Source: a virus. Taken from it: 64,000 nucleotides of DNA. This document shows positions 23,958 to 33,243 of this stretch, piece by piece. Every line of letters starts with the position of its first letter. Position 1 is the first letter of the stretch. The notes under the pieces were generated by a model. It saw only the letters and a list, made by a program, of their open reading frames with translations, was not told where the DNA came from and did not search any database. A program made the translations under genes and the position numbers. Where the stretch lies: IMG/VR virus record IMGVR_UViG_3300006100_000011, positions 22,982 through 86,981 of that record, one strand, 5' to 3'.

Positions 23958-26665
23958 TGTCATACGTTGATGCTGTCCTAGATTCCAATGCAGATAAAAT
24001 CTACGTAGTAGAGCGTACTCCCGAGGGTAAACGCGCCTATAGAGAATATAGTACGAACTATGTTTTCTATCACGAAGACCCGAAGGGTAAGTATCGCTCT
24101 ATCTATGGAGATAATGTATCTCGTTTCTCTACTCGTAAGAAACAAGAGTTTGAGAAGGAGAAGAGGATCCATCGCGGCAAGAGGTTGTTTGAAAGCGATG
24201 TTAACGTAGTATTCAGATGTTTGTCTGACAACTATCTTAAGGTTGAACCTCCCAAACTGCACACTTGCTTCTTCGATATTGAAGTGGACTTTGACCCGGA
24301 GAAGGGTTATAGTCCAACCAGTGATCCATTCAACTCAGTAACAGCAATCACTTGTTATCTGGATTGGCTTGAGCAACTTGTTACGCTAGTCATTCCTCCG
24401 AAGCATATGACCGATGAGACTGCACAGGAATTGACTAAGGACTTTCCAAACTGTTTTCTGTTTCGCTCTGAAATTGAAATGTTTGAGACGTTCTTTGATC
24501 TAATTGAGGATGCAGACGTTGTTACTGGTTGGAACTCAGAAGGGTATGACGTTCCCTATTGCGTGAATCGCGTTAAGCGAATCATGACTAAGGACGATAC
24601 TCGCAAGTTCTGTCTGCTTGGTCAGATGCCTAAGCCTCGTACTTATGAACGCTTTGGTAAGGAAGAGCAGACTTACGACTTTGTTGGTCGTATTCATATG
24701 GACTATCTGCAACTCTACAAGAAGTACAACTACGAATCTCGCCATAGCTATTCACTAGACGCAATCGGTGAGTATGAACTAGGTGAACGTAAGACTCCAT
24801 ATGAAGGATCGCTTGATCAGCTTTACAACAAGGACTTCAAGAAGTTCGTAGAGTATAACCGGCAGGATACTATGCTGGTGTTCAAGATTCACAACAAGCT
24901 AAAGTTTCTTGATCTAGCAAATGCGCTAGCTCACGAAAACACCGTACTGCTGCCGACGGTGATGGGTTCGGTGGCAATGATTGAAATGGCAATTTATAAT
25001 GAAGCACATGAACGAGGATTCATCGTTCCTGACAAAAAGCGTCAGGATAGTTACGGTGAAGGACAACAAGCTGCCGGAGCTTATGTTGCTGTTCCCAAGA
25101 AGGGGATTCACGAATGGGTCGGAGCAGTTGACATCAACAGTCTCTACCCCTCAGCAATCCGGGCACTCAACATGGCCCCAGAAACAATCGTGGGACAGGT
25201 TCGACAAACCCTCACAGACCAATACATGCACGAAAAAAGCATCGCCCTCGCAAAACAAAAGCGAAAGAAAAAGAACGGAGACGATGCTGACGCAGTTACT
25301 GGAGCGATTCTTTGGGAAGGGCTCTTCGGATCGCTAGAATATACTGCTATTATGAACCAAGAGCGCGGGACAATGCTCACTGTTGACTATGAAGATGGTC
25401 GCAGTGTAGAAATGTCTGCTGCTGAGATTTGGAAGATGATCTTTGATAGTAGTCGCCCGTGGATTCTATCTGCGAACGGCACCATCTTCACTTATGAACA
25501 AGAAGGCATCATTCCAGGTCTATTGAGTCGCTGGTATTCAGAACGTAAGAGTATTCAGAAAGAAGCAAAGGCTGCGTATGGCACTGATATGTTTGAGTAT
25601 TACGACAAGCGACAGCTAGTCCGTAAGATTTTGCTTAACTCAGCATATGGCGCACTTCTAAACGAACACTGTAGATTCTACGATAAGCGTATTGGTCAAT
25701 CAGTTACGTTGAGTGGTCGTCAAGTCGTTAAGCACATGATGAGCCAGATCAATGAAACTATCGCAGAAAAGTATCAACACGACGGTGATGCGATTGTGTA
25801 TGGCGATACTGACAGTTGCTACTTCACTGCATATCCGATCTTGAAGGATCAGATTGATTCAGGCGAACTTACATGGACTAAGGAAACTTGCATTGACTTG
25901 TATGACCAAATTGCAGAGTTGACTAACGCTAGCTTCCCTGCTTTCATGGAACGTGCATTTCACTGCCCTCGTAAGAACGGCGAAGTGATTAAAGCTGGGC
26001 GTGAACTTATCGGTGATCGCACCCTCTTTATCACTAAGAAGCGGTATGCAATCAACATCTTTGACTTAGAAGGCAAGCGTCAAGATATTGACGGCAAGAT
26101 GGGTAAGATCAAGGCTATGGGTCTTGATCTTAAAAGAGCAGATACTCCCAAGTATGTTCAAGAATTCCTAATGGAAGTTCTTAAGATGGTACTAGGTGGT
26201 TCTACTAGAGAGGAAGTTGTAGCTAAAATTCGTGAATTCAAGAAGTGGCTGAGTGAGCAAGATAGTTGGACTAAGGGTTCTCCTAAGAGTGTCAACAATC
26301 TAACTAATCACACTATCAAGTTTGAAAAGACTGGTAAGTGTGCGGTTGGTCATGCAAGAGCAGCTATTAACTACAACTATTTACGTAAGATGAACGGTGA
26401 CCAGTATAGTCAAAAGATTGTAGACGGCATGAAGGTTATCGTTTGCTCATTGAAGGATAATCCACTGGGCTTTACTAATGTGGCATATCCAACAGATGAA
26501 CTTCGTCTTCCGCAATGGTTCCTTGATCTTCCCTTTGATGATCTTGACATGGAACGCAAGCTAGTTGACGAGAAGATTGACAACTTGCTAGGCGTTCTTG
26601 ACTGGGACATTCGCAGCGATACCAATACTAATAGCACATTTGATGACTTGTTTAGTTTCGGATAA
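23957..26665 (+). CDS. 43: Family B DNA polymerase (T4 gp43 type)
   Basis: 902 residues, full length for gp43. Exonuclease motifs: FFDIEVDFD (about 104), GWNSEGYDVPYCVNRV, and YNRQDTMLV. Polymerase motifs: A, DINSLYPSAIRALN (about 392); B, RKILLNSAYGALLN; C, YGDTDSCYF (about 614) with both catalytic aspartates; then a KKRYAI segment. All key residues are present. The C-terminal NTNSTFDDLFSFG resembles the clamp-binding tail of gp43 (ends in DxLFxF), fitting the nearby clamp gene. Replicates the phage genome. Confidence 0.97.
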   Translation: MSYVDAVLDSNADKIYVVERTPEGKRAYREYSTNYVFYHEDPKGKYRSIYGDNVSRFSTRKKQEFEKEKRIHRGKRLFESDVNVVFRCLSDNYLKVEPPKLHTCFFDIEVDFDPEKGYSPTSDPFNSVTAITCYLDWLEQLVTLVIPPKHMTDETAQELTKDFPNCFLFRSEIEMFETFFDLIEDADVVTGWNSEGYDVPYCVNRVKRIMTKDDTRKFCLLGQMPKPRTYERFGKEEQTYDFVGRIHMDYLQLYKKYNYESRHSYSLDAIGEYELGERKTPYEGSLDQLYNKDFKKFVEYNRQDTMLVFKIHNKLKFLDLANALAHENTVLLPTVMGSVAMIEMAIYNEAHERGFIVPDKKRQDSYGEGQQAAGAYVAVPKKGIHEWVGAVDINSLYPSAIRALNMAPETIVGQVRQTLTDQYMHEKSIALAKQKRKKKNGDDADAVTGAILWEGLFGSLEYTAIMNQERGTMLTVDYEDGRSVEMSAAEIWKMIFDSSRPWILSANGTIFTYEQEGIIPGLLSRWYSERKSIQKEAKAAYGTDMFEYYDKRQLVRKILLNSAYGALLNEHCRFYDKRIGQSVTLSGRQVVKHMMSQINETIAEKYQHDGDAIVYGDTDSCYFTAYPILKDQIDSGELTWTKETCIDLYDQIAELTNASFPAFMERAFHCPRKNGEVIKAGRELIGDRTLFITKKRYAINIFDLEGKRQDIDGKMGKIKAMGLDLKRADTPKYVQEFLMEVLKMVLGGSTREEVVAKIREFKKWLSEQDSWTKGSPKSVNNLTNHTIKFEKTGKCAVGHARAAINYNYLRKMNGDQYSQKIVDGMKVIVCSLKDNPLGFTNVAYPTDELRLPQWFLDLPFDDLDMERKLVDEKIDNLLGVLDWDIRSDTNTNSTFDDLFSFG

Positions 26666-26673
26666 ACAACTAA

Positions 26674-26702
26674 TTGACTTTTGCAAAGTATTCCACTATA
26701 AT
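26674..26702 (+). promoter_or_regulatory. Early-type promoter (TTGACT-17-TATAAT)
   Basis: TTGACT 26674-26679, 17 bp, perfect TATAAT 26697-26702. A CCTAAATA (26717-26724) close downstream may add a late start. Feeds the small gene at 26741 and the clamp. Confidence 0.6.
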
Positions 26703-26740
26703 ACACACAATACAAACCTAAATATCATAAAGGATGAAAC

Positions 26741-26935
26741 ATGAATATTGATTTTGAAAAGTTCGACACCGAAGAAAAGATTGCGTGTCTTCGCAGTGAC
26801 CTAGATGAGATTATGCGTCATTTAGATATGCGTAGCTATTACGTTAGCAAGGCTGAAATGGCGGAACGCATCGCAGAAACTGAGGCTGACCGGAAGCGTC
26901 GGGCCCGACGCGCCGAAATTATTGCAAGTTTATAA
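26741..26935 (+). CDS. Small charged helical protein
   Basis: 64 residues between polymerase and clamp genes. No family recognised. It is helical, with an acidic N-terminal half (TEEKIACLRSDLDEIMRHLD) and a basic stretch (DRKRRARRAEI) near the end that could contact nucleic acid. AAAGGATG site upstream. Context suggests a replication accessory or regulator. Confidence 0.55.
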   Translation: MNIDFEKFDTEEKIACLRSDLDEIMRHLDMRSYYVSKAEMAERIAETEADRKRRARRAEIIASL

Positions 26936-26945
26936 AGGAAAAACA

Positions 26946-27680
26946 ATGAAAGACTACCTATTGGACTTAATTCAGCACACTCAGGGTTTGGGTGTTGTTG
27001 ACCTCGTAAAGATTGATGGCACTGATACTGAAACTAAGGTTTCTGCTTATGCTGATGATCGCTCAGTTGTCGTTACTGGCGTTCTTAACGCTCCGATTTC
27101 TCAATTTAAGGGCGTATTCGGTATGCCTAACTTGACTAAGCTCAAGACTATTCTTAGCTTTGATGACTTGTACGATGATAAGGCTATCATCAACGTCACT
27201 ACTAAGGACGTTGATGGAACTCAGATTCCAAGTGCTATTCACTTTGAAACTGCAACGGGCGACTTCGTTAACGACTATCGCTTGATGGCTAAGAACATTG
27301 TTGAAGACAAGGTTAAGACTGTTTCGTTTCGTGGTACTACTTGGGACGTAGAGTTTACTCCTACTGTTGATGGTATTCAGCGTCTTAAGAAGCAGGCTCA
27401 GGCTAACAGCGAAGAAATCACTTTCACTACTAAGACTGACAATGGTGATCTTAAGATTTACTTTGGTGATCCCTCAACTCACTCAGGCAACTTTGTCTTC
27501 CAGCCGAGTGTAAGTGGTACGTTGAACAAGCCTTGGAACTGGCCTGTCAAGGTCTTTCTCGCAATCATGGATCTTCCGGGTGAGAAGACTGTTCGCTTCG
27601 CTGATGCAGGCGCTGCTGAAATCGTTGTTGATAGCGGTTTCGCTACTTGGACTTATTTGCTTCCCGCACAGGCTAAGTAA
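26946..27680 (+). CDS. 45: Sliding clamp (T4 gp45 type)
   Basis: 244 residues, slightly longer than T4 gp45. The central APISQFKGVFGMPNLTKLKT and NDYRLMAKNIVEDKVK segments and beta-rich halves resemble gp45 of T4-like phages. The ring keeps the polymerase on DNA and, in T4, also activates late transcription together with gp33/gp55, relevant here because TAAATA promoters are abundant. The ATG at 26946 has TAAAGGA; an in-frame start at 26922 lies inside the previous gene. One-base overlap with the next gene. Confidence 0.8.
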   Translation: MKDYLLDLIQHTQGLGVVDLVKIDGTDTETKVSAYADDRSVVVTGVLNAPISQFKGVFGMPNLTKLKTILSFDDLYDDKAIINVTTKDVDGTQIPSAIHFETATGDFVNDYRLMAKNIVEDKVKTVSFRGTTWDVEFTPTVDGIQRLKKQAQANSEEITFTTKTDNGDLKIYFGDPSTHSGNFVFQPSVSGTLNKPWNWPVKVFLAIMDLPGEKTVRFADAGAAEIVVDSGFATWTYLLPAQAK

Positions 27681-28033
27681 TGCTTAAGACTATCAACGGT
27701 TCTGGTAGATATATGATGGTCAACGGTGGAATGCCTGCGACCACATATATTAACAACAGTTCAGGACTGGGCGCTGGAAACATTAGATGGAACGCCAGCA
27801 CTCAATCTATGGAAGTCTATGATGGTTATACCTGGATGCAGATTAACACTAGCCATGCTAGTGTTGGTCTAACTCCTGATGCTGAATCTGCACTTTCTTG
27901 GGCTATCAAGAAGCAATATGAAGAAGCAGAACTTGAAAGGCTGGCTAAGTCTAACCCTACCATCGCTGATCTTGTGGAACAGAAAAAGAACCTTGACCAC
28001 AAAATAAAGATGGTCCAAACATTAGTAAAATAG
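27680..28033 (+). CDS. Unknown protein with C-terminal coiled coil
   Basis: 117 residues. N-terminal beta-rich half (GSGRYMMVNGGMPATTYINN, then IRWNASTQSMEVYDGYTWMQ, as in tail- and fibre-type hairpins) and a C-terminal coiled coil (EEAELERLAKSN, KKNLDHKIKMVQTLV). No known family. Overlaps the clamp stop by one base. Could be a structural or assembly protein. Confidence 0.55.
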   Translation: MLKTINGSGRYMMVNGGMPATTYINNSSGLGAGNIRWNASTQSMEVYDGYTWMQINTSHASVGLTPDAESALSWAIKKQYEEAELERLAKSNPTIADLVEQKKNLDHKIKMVQTLVK

Positions 28034-28042
28034 GATCCTACA

Positions 28043-29602
28043 TTGGAACAAATTAATCTCTCCGCAGCACATAACCCAGATTGGGCGTTGTTTCTGCCAG
28101 CAGTCTCGTCTTTCTTCATTGCCGGCTTAGGCAAGCAGCGTGAAGGTGAAAACTATTTTGACCCAGCGAGAATCCCTGCGGCCTTCAACGGTGATGTTGA
28201 GAAGTTAAACTTCCTTAATGAGAAGGAAGGATTGTATACGTACAAGTGGGGACTATATTCTGCGGGTCACGCGAATCTGGATATTACTAAGGATGACAAT
28301 AACGAATCTATCATCCGCAAGAGAGATAGACAGAATACTTTTCTGCTAGGAGACTCGGGCGGGTTCCAGATTCTTAAATGTCAGTGGCCCGCAGATTGGA
28401 AAGACCCCAACTGCCCCCGCGCAATGAAGAAGCGTCAACAAGTTCTTACTTGGATGGATGAGTACATGGACTATGGCATGTGTCTTGATATTCCATCACA
28501 GTCACTAACAACTTATCACATTAAGGATAAGAAGACTGGCAAATCTGCACATGGTATCAGCACGATCCAAGAAGCAATTACTGCTACTCATATCAATAAC
28601 GAATACTTCATCCAAAATCGTGATGGTCGCTGCAAGTTCTTAAACGTACTACAGGGTCGCAATCATAAGCAGTCAGATGACTGGTATGAAGAAATGAAGA
28701 AGTATTGCGATACTAGCATCTACGGTGATCGTGCATTCAATGGCTGGGCGTTCGGTGGTCAGAATAAGATTGACATTCACTTGATGCTAAAGCGTTTGGT
28801 TGGCATCATTCACGATGGCTTTCTTGAAGAAGGCAAGCATGATCTAATTCACTGTCTTGGTACTAGTATCATGGAATATGCTGTTCTCTTTACCGATATT
28901 CAAAGAGCAGTTCGTAAGCATCATAATCCAAAGTTCCAAATTACATTTGACTGTGCTAGCCCGTTCTTTGCTGCTGCTAAGGGTCTTGCTTATAACAATA
29001 ACACGTTTGAACATGACACTAAGTGGACTTATGCAATGGAAAAGACTGCGGAAGCTAAGAAGTATTCAACTGATACCCGCAAGTTCAGTGATGGTGTCTT
29101 AGCTGATAATATTCACAAAGTCTTCACTGACAGTCCAGTTACCGATCTAATGGTCATGAAAGACCTTTGCTATCGTGGTAAGGGCTTTCTTGGTCAGCAT
29201 GGTAAGGAAACAAAGACTAGCTGGGACACTCTTAGCTATACATTGATTCAGGCTCACAATGTCTATCAGCATATGTCTGCTGTCCAAGAAGCAAATCGTA
29301 GATATGAACAGGGAATCAAACCAAAGATGGTTATGGATCCTCTTGGTCATCTTAACTTTGCTGACATTGTTGATGAGATTTTCTCATTGAAGGATCGTGA
29401 AAAGAGTCTTGCAATGATTGATCAGTACAGCAAGTTTTGGATGCAGATGAAGGCTGGTCAAGGATTCAGTGGCAAGAAAACTATGAACGCACATACTATG
29501 TTTGACCAGTTGTTTAGCATTGATGAACCGGTCAATGATGATCCTGAAATTGATGAAATCATTGAGGATAGTGATGATGCAATGGCAGAAGTTCTTGATT
29601 GA
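28043..29602 (+). CDS. dpdA: DpdA-like DNA 7-deazaguanine transglycosylase (TGT fold)
   Basis: 519 residues. The TGT barrel signatures are visible: NTFLLGDSGGFQILK with the catalytic Asp, MDYGMCLDIPSQSL with the nucleophile-region Asp, and GWAFGGQNKIDIHLMLKRL. The usual C-x-C-x2-C zinc site of tRNA enzymes is not visible, though an AHNVYQHM segment aligns with its His. Phage DpdA proteins swap guanine in DNA for a 7-deazaguanine and shield it from restriction. FolE, QueD and QueE at 32.5-39 kb support this over a tRNA role. The start is TTG (weak AGGAT site); the last 40 residues are acidic. Confidence 0.75.
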   Translation: MEQINLSAAHNPDWALFLPAVSSFFIAGLGKQREGENYFDPARIPAAFNGDVEKLNFLNEKEGLYTYKWGLYSAGHANLDITKDDNNESIIRKRDRQNTFLLGDSGGFQILKCQWPADWKDPNCPRAMKKRQQVLTWMDEYMDYGMCLDIPSQSLTTYHIKDKKTGKSAHGISTIQEAITATHINNEYFIQNRDGRCKFLNVLQGRNHKQSDDWYEEMKKYCDTSIYGDRAFNGWAFGGQNKIDIHLMLKRLVGIIHDGFLEEGKHDLIHCLGTSIMEYAVLFTDIQRAVRKHHNPKFQITFDCASPFFAAAKGLAYNNNTFEHDTKWTYAMEKTAEAKKYSTDTRKFSDGVLADNIHKVFTDSPVTDLMVMKDLCYRGKGFLGQHGKETKTSWDTLSYTLIQAHNVYQHMSAVQEANRRYEQGIKPKMVMDPLGHLNFADIVDEIFSLKDREKSLAMIDQYSKFWMQMKAGQGFSGKKTMNAHTMFDQLFSIDEPVNDDPEIDEIIEDSDDAMAEVLD

Positions 29603-29649
29603 CCAAAACATTTGCGTTTATAACAACAAAGTGATAAAGTAAAAACATA

Positions 29650-30111
29650 ATGACTATTGAAACATATATCTTGCAGACTCAGGCTGATACTCGCAATAGA
29701 ATCAATAACGCTGCAAAGCGTATGATTTGGGTTACGTTTCAGCGTGAAGGCATTCACATGTATCCCGGTGCAGACACCGACAAGAGCTTGGCAACTGGCG
29801 ACGAATATGACGTTAGTTTCCTAGGATACCCGCATCGTCACATCTTTCATTTCAAGGTGGCGATTCAGGTAACACACAATGACCGTGACATTGAGTTTAT
29901 TCAGTTCAAACGATGGCTAGAGAATAGCTTTAAGGATGGAGTGATGCAGCTTGATCATAAGTCTTGTGAAATGATTTGTGATGATCTATATCAGTTTATC
30001 GCAAGTCGCTACCCCAACCGTGACATTGAAATCACTGTCAGTGAAGATGGTGAGAACGGTGCCACAATTTACTACAACACAACTAAACCTTATCAATCAC
30101 TAACCATTTAA
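29650..30111 (+). CDS. QueD/PTPS-like T-fold protein
   Basis: 153 residues. The order of motifs matches 6-pyruvoyl-tetrahydropterin synthase/QueD: FLGYPHRHIFHFKVAIQV (His pair for Zn), DIEFIQFKRWLEN, a VMQLDHKSCEMI (LDH) and a final DIEITVSEDGENGATIYY (catalytic Glu strand). It differs strongly from the better QueD at 36681. It lies 47 bases after the DpdA-like gene. It may work in 7-deazaguanine synthesis or have diverged to bind another pterin or base. Confidence 0.55.
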   Translation: MTIETYILQTQADTRNRINNAAKRMIWVTFQREGIHMYPGADTDKSLATGDEYDVSFLGYPHRHIFHFKVAIQVTHNDRDIEFIQFKRWLENSFKDGVMQLDHKSCEMICDDLYQFIASRYPNRDIEITVSEDGENGATIYYNTTKPYQSLTI

Positions 30112-30121
30112 GGAAAATAAA

Positions 30122-30349
30122 ATGGCAAAGAATACCACTAAGTCTAACGCTCGGGTCAATCAGATTTTTGAAGACCTTGACAAGTATCGCAACTTCTGCC
30201 GTGACTACGGTTATCGTTTTGACGAAGCCGAACTTTACAATAGCAGAAGCTATGTTTATCGTCAGTTCCAGAAGTTTGTCATTGGCAAGCCAGTGAAGAA
30301 TCAGTGGGAAATTGACTTGGCTCGTTTCAAGGAACAGGGCCGAGGCTAA
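30122..30349 (+). CDS. Conserved-type small phage protein
   Basis: 75 residues, basic N-terminus then aromatic-rich helices (YRNFCRDYGYRFDEAELY, RSYVYRQFQKFVIGKPVKNQ). I recognise the pattern from T4-like phages but know no function. AAGGA site; follows the T-fold gene after 10 bases and precedes the glycosyltransferase. Confidence 0.6.
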   Translation: MAKNTTKSNARVNQIFEDLDKYRNFCRDYGYRFDEAELYNSRSYVYRQFQKFVIGKPVKNQWEIDLARFKEQGRG

Positions 30350-30370
30350 TATAATACAGAACGGGGACAT

Positions 30371-31549
30371 ATGAGAAAACTATTCTACATGGGCTTAGAA
30401 GCCTATAACGCAAGGTACACTCTACAGCTTACAGAGTGGAACAAGCGCGTCTTTGATCGGCGCGGGATTGATGTCGTGTATGTCCCCGGTCTGACTCTTG
30501 ATAATAGCCAAAAGATTGTAACTGGTCAGGTGCTTGATGCACATGGTCGTTCATACTTTGGCATGAGTCAAATGATGAACCTTGTTAAGATGATGCAGCA
30601 AGGTGAGGTAACGAGCGAAGACGTAATCTACTTTGAAGATATGTTCCAGCCGGGCTTTGAATCATTGCCCTATATCATTGACCAGCTTCCCGAAGATAAG
30701 CAGCCGAAAATCTTTGTGCGCTGCCTTGCACAGACAATTGACCCCGATGACTTTGTTCATGTGTGGGGAATGGATCGCTGGATGAGAGCATATGAACAGA
30801 TGGTATGCTCTAGTGTATCAGGTGTTCTCGCAACTAACGAAGAAATGGTTGCACACATGAAGGTTGCAGGATGGGACGTTCCTATCTACAATATTTCAGG
30901 TCTTGCATTCGGTAAGGATGAAGTGACTGAAAGAGTAGACAACTATATTACTCCATTTAGTTCACGTAGATTGCGTGTTGTATTCAGTGCCCGTTGGGAT
31001 CAAGAGAAGCAACCTGACTTCTACATGGACTTGATTGATGTATGGCATGAACGCTATCCTAGCAAGGATGTTGAGTTTGTTGTTTGCAGCGGCGGTGAAC
31101 TAAAGAGCAACAACGATAGCTACATGGCTCGCACTCGCAAGATGGTCGAAGATGGCAAGTTAATCATCTATGATAATCTTGACAAGAACAAGTATTACGA
31201 GATTGTCAACAACAGTCGCGTAGTGTTCAACTGTGCATTGCAAGATTGGGTATCTAATACTGTAAGTGAAGCTGATGCACTCGGTTGCAATGTTCTATAC
31301 CCTGCGTATCGTAGCTTCCCCGAAACATTTGCAAATGACCATGAGCGTATGTATATCCCTTGGTCTATTGATGATGCTATTGCTAAGCTAGATGTATTGT
31401 TGAAGAAGCCGCATCCTAATATGGGCAACATCAGCGATTGGACTGATGGCACTATTGATCGTATCTGTGACATTCTTGAAGGCAAGGGTCAGAAGTATCT
31501 GCGCGACAGTGCTGACTACAGAAAACATACTCGTGAAGCGAAGTATTGA
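30371..31549 (+). CDS. Glycosyltransferase, GT-B fold
   Basis: 392 residues. N-terminal Rossmann half begins FYMGLEAYNARYTLQLTEWN; the C-terminal half has RLRVVFSARWDQEKQPDFYM (the GT-B R/K-x-x-x-K type donor site) and NNSRVVFNCALQDWVSNTVSEADALGC split over a typical E-x7-E region. It probably moves a sugar from a nucleotide donor, perhaps to modified DNA in the way T4 glucosyltransferases do, or to a protein. GGGGA site. Its stop overlaps the next start. Confidence 0.75.
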   Translation: MRKLFYMGLEAYNARYTLQLTEWNKRVFDRRGIDVVYVPGLTLDNSQKIVTGQVLDAHGRSYFGMSQMMNLVKMMQQGEVTSEDVIYFEDMFQPGFESLPYIIDQLPEDKQPKIFVRCLAQTIDPDDFVHVWGMDRWMRAYEQMVCSSVSGVLATNEEMVAHMKVAGWDVPIYNISGLAFGKDEVTERVDNYITPFSSRRLRVVFSARWDQEKQPDFYMDLIDVWHERYPSKDVEFVVCSGGELKSNNDSYMARTRKMVEDGKLIIYDNLDKNKYYEIVNNSRVVFNCALQDWVSNTVSEADALGCNVLYPAYRSFPETFANDHERMYIPWSIDDAIAKLDVLLKKPHPNMGNISDWTDGTIDRICDILEGKGQKYLRDSADYRKHTREAKY

Positions 31550-31800
31550 TGCATATCAATACGATAGATGAACAGGTTCAGCATATTATGTTGAAGTATC
31601 TATATGATGTTGCTGATGATTTTACCTGTATGCGATTAATGATGGAACTGCTTCCGATTGTCGGCGAAAGAGCAGGTTTGTTGGTATTAGCAGAATCCAA
31701 GACTGACTCGCTTGAGGTATCATTTACCAACAACACAACCGGATTGCTCAATAAGTTTATCCTAGCAAACGGGCAGGTGAAGGACAAAACTAAAGAATAA
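31549..31800 (+). CDS. Unknown small protein
   Basis: 83 residues, ATG overlapping the glycosyltransferase TGA. Helical N-terminal half (IDEQVQHIMLKYLYDVADDF) and a short beta part (SLEVSFTNNTTGLLNKFILA). No family recognised. Confidence 0.5.
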   Translation: MHINTIDEQVQHIMLKYLYDVADDFTCMRLMMELLPIVGERAGLLVLAESKTDSLEVSFTNNTTGLLNKFILANGQVKDKTKE

Positions 31801-31814
31801 AAGTACATATCTAA

Positions 31815-31862
31815 GATAAATAATGTTGTTACAGGCGGTAACAACATTGAAGCATATGCTTC
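31815..31862 (+). promoter_or_regulatory. Late promoter with two adjacent hairpins
   Basis: GATAAATA at 31815-31822. A perfect 11-bp stem (31822-31832/31838-31848, 5-base loop) follows, then a 14-base perfect palindrome GAAGCATATGCTTC (31849-31862). A third weak AGCAT/ATGCT pair (31868-31872/31882-31886) lies next to the endonuclease RBS at 31889. No U-tract, so not a simple terminator; probably controls the GIY-YIG endonuclease. Confidence 0.55.
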
Positions 31863-31898
31863 CGTTGAGCATTAACGATAGATGCTTTGGAGAGAGAT

Positions 31899-32576
31899 AT
31901 GTATAAACTATACAAAATAACCAATTCGGTTAATAACAAGCTATATATCGGTATAACTAAACTGAAGATTGAGCAACGATGGTCTCAACATGTAAAAGAT
32001 TCCGAAAATCCTGAATATCCCCTGCACCGAGCGATAAAGAAATACGGAGCGGATAGTTTTGCGGTTGAACTACTAGAAGAATCGGATGATCGGAACTATA
32101 TCAGTGAGTTAGAAGAACCCACTATTCAAAAATACAACAGCAGAAAAGATGGATACAACGTTGCTAAAGGGGGTTACGGAGGGGACCTCGGTCCAGAAGC
32201 CAATCGGAAACGAAGCACTACCTTATTAAATCGTCCCGAAGATGTTAAAAAGCACTATTCTGATATGCAGCGCAGCCGGCGGCTAGGTAAAACCAAAGAC
32301 AATGATCAAGGTAGGAAGGCCCAATCCGAAAAGATAAAAGGCAACGCCTTTGCTCAAGGGCTAACACATTCGCTCGAAACCAAACAAATAATAAGCGAAG
32401 CTAATAAGGGTCCAAAGTCCCAAAAGACTAGACAAAAGATGAGCGAAAGTGCTATACTTAATAATAACGGAGCAAGATTTGAGAGACACAACAGTTGTTG
32501 TCTCTGTTGCCGCCGAGAGTTTAATAAGGGCAACCTAGTACAACATTTAAGAAGGATGAATAAGAATGAGCTTTAA
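31899..32576 (+). CDS. GIY-YIG homing endonuclease
   Basis: 225 residues. N-terminal GIY-YIG domain: MYKLYKITNSVNNKLYIGIT, RWSQHVKDSENPEYPLHRAI, and Glu in ELEEPTIQKYN. The middle is basic with NUMOD3-like pieces (SEANKGPKSQKTRQKMSES), and the C-terminus has a CCLCCRREF zinc-finger-like patch. The ATG at 31899 follows TTGGAGAG. It overlaps the folE start by 11 bases and has its own late promoter, typical of a mobile endonuclease next to its target gene. Confidence 0.9.
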   Translation: MYKLYKITNSVNNKLYIGITKLKIEQRWSQHVKDSENPEYPLHRAIKKYGADSFAVELLEESDDRNYISELEEPTIQKYNSRKDGYNVAKGGYGGDLGPEANRKRSTTLLNRPEDVKKHYSDMQRSRRLGKTKDNDQGRKAQSEKIKGNAFAQGLTHSLETKQIISEANKGPKSQKTRQKMSESAILNNNGARFERHNSCCLCCRREFNKGNLVQHLRRMNKNEL

Positions 32577-33243
32577 TAAGAGTAAGTGTGATCCGGCGTT
32601 AGGTCAACAAGTTCACGAATATCTCGTAAAGATGGGAGTTGAAACACCGACAGTTGACAATGGACTGAGCCGTACTGATAAGATTGAAATCATTGAGCGT
32701 AAGTTTAAGGATATTATGGAGACTCTCGGGCTTGACCTAACTGATGATAGCTTAGAGGAAACCCCGAAGCGGGTCGCTAAAATGTATGTAGGAGAAATCT
32801 TTTGGGGACTTGACTATGAAGCATTCCCCAAGTGTACAACTGTTGCGAACAAGATGGGCTATGATGAAATGGTCGTTGAACGCAACGTGAATGTACAAAG
32901 TAATTGTGAACATCATTTTGTAATCATTGACGGTCTTGCTACTGTTGCTTATGTTCCCAACGAAAAGGTTCTTGGTCTCTCAAAGATCAATCGTATCGTT
33001 GAGTACTTTGCAAAGCGTCCTCAGATTCAAGAGCGACTAACTGAGCAGGTATTCCACACTCTTTGCTATATCCTTGAAACTGACAATGTTGCAGTTATGA
33101 TTGATGCACAGCACTATTGCGTTAAGAGTCGCGGTGTTGAAGATACTGGTTCGTCAACTGTGACTTGTAAGCTCGGTGGTGGATTCAAGACTGATCCTGC
33201 AGCAAGAGCAGAGTTTCTTAGCATCGCACGAATGGGCAAGTGA
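32566..33243 (+). CDS. folE: GTP cyclohydrolase I
   Basis: 225 residues. Converts GTP to dihydroneopterin triphosphate, first step to 7-deazaguanines. Conserved blocks: ETPKRVAKMYVGEIFWGL, NVQSNCEHHFVIIDGLATVA (Zn Cys and catalytic His), YVPNEKVLGLSKINRIVEYF, RPQIQERLTEQ, and AQHYCVKSRGVEDTGSST with the second Zn Cys. Length and residues indicate a working enzyme. Works with QueD and QueE downstream. The start overlaps the homing endonuclease; RBS AAGGATGAATAAGAATG lies inside it. Confidence 0.95.
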   Translation: MSFNKSKCDPALGQQVHEYLVKMGVETPTVDNGLSRTDKIEIIERKFKDIMETLGLDLTDDSLEETPKRVAKMYVGEIFWGLDYEAFPKCTTVANKMGYDEMVVERNVNVQSNCEHHFVIIDGLATVAYVPNEKVLGLSKINRIVEYFAKRPQIQERLTEQVFHTLCYILETDNVAVMIDAQHYCVKSRGVEDTGSSTVTCKLGGGFKTDPAARAEFLSIARMGK

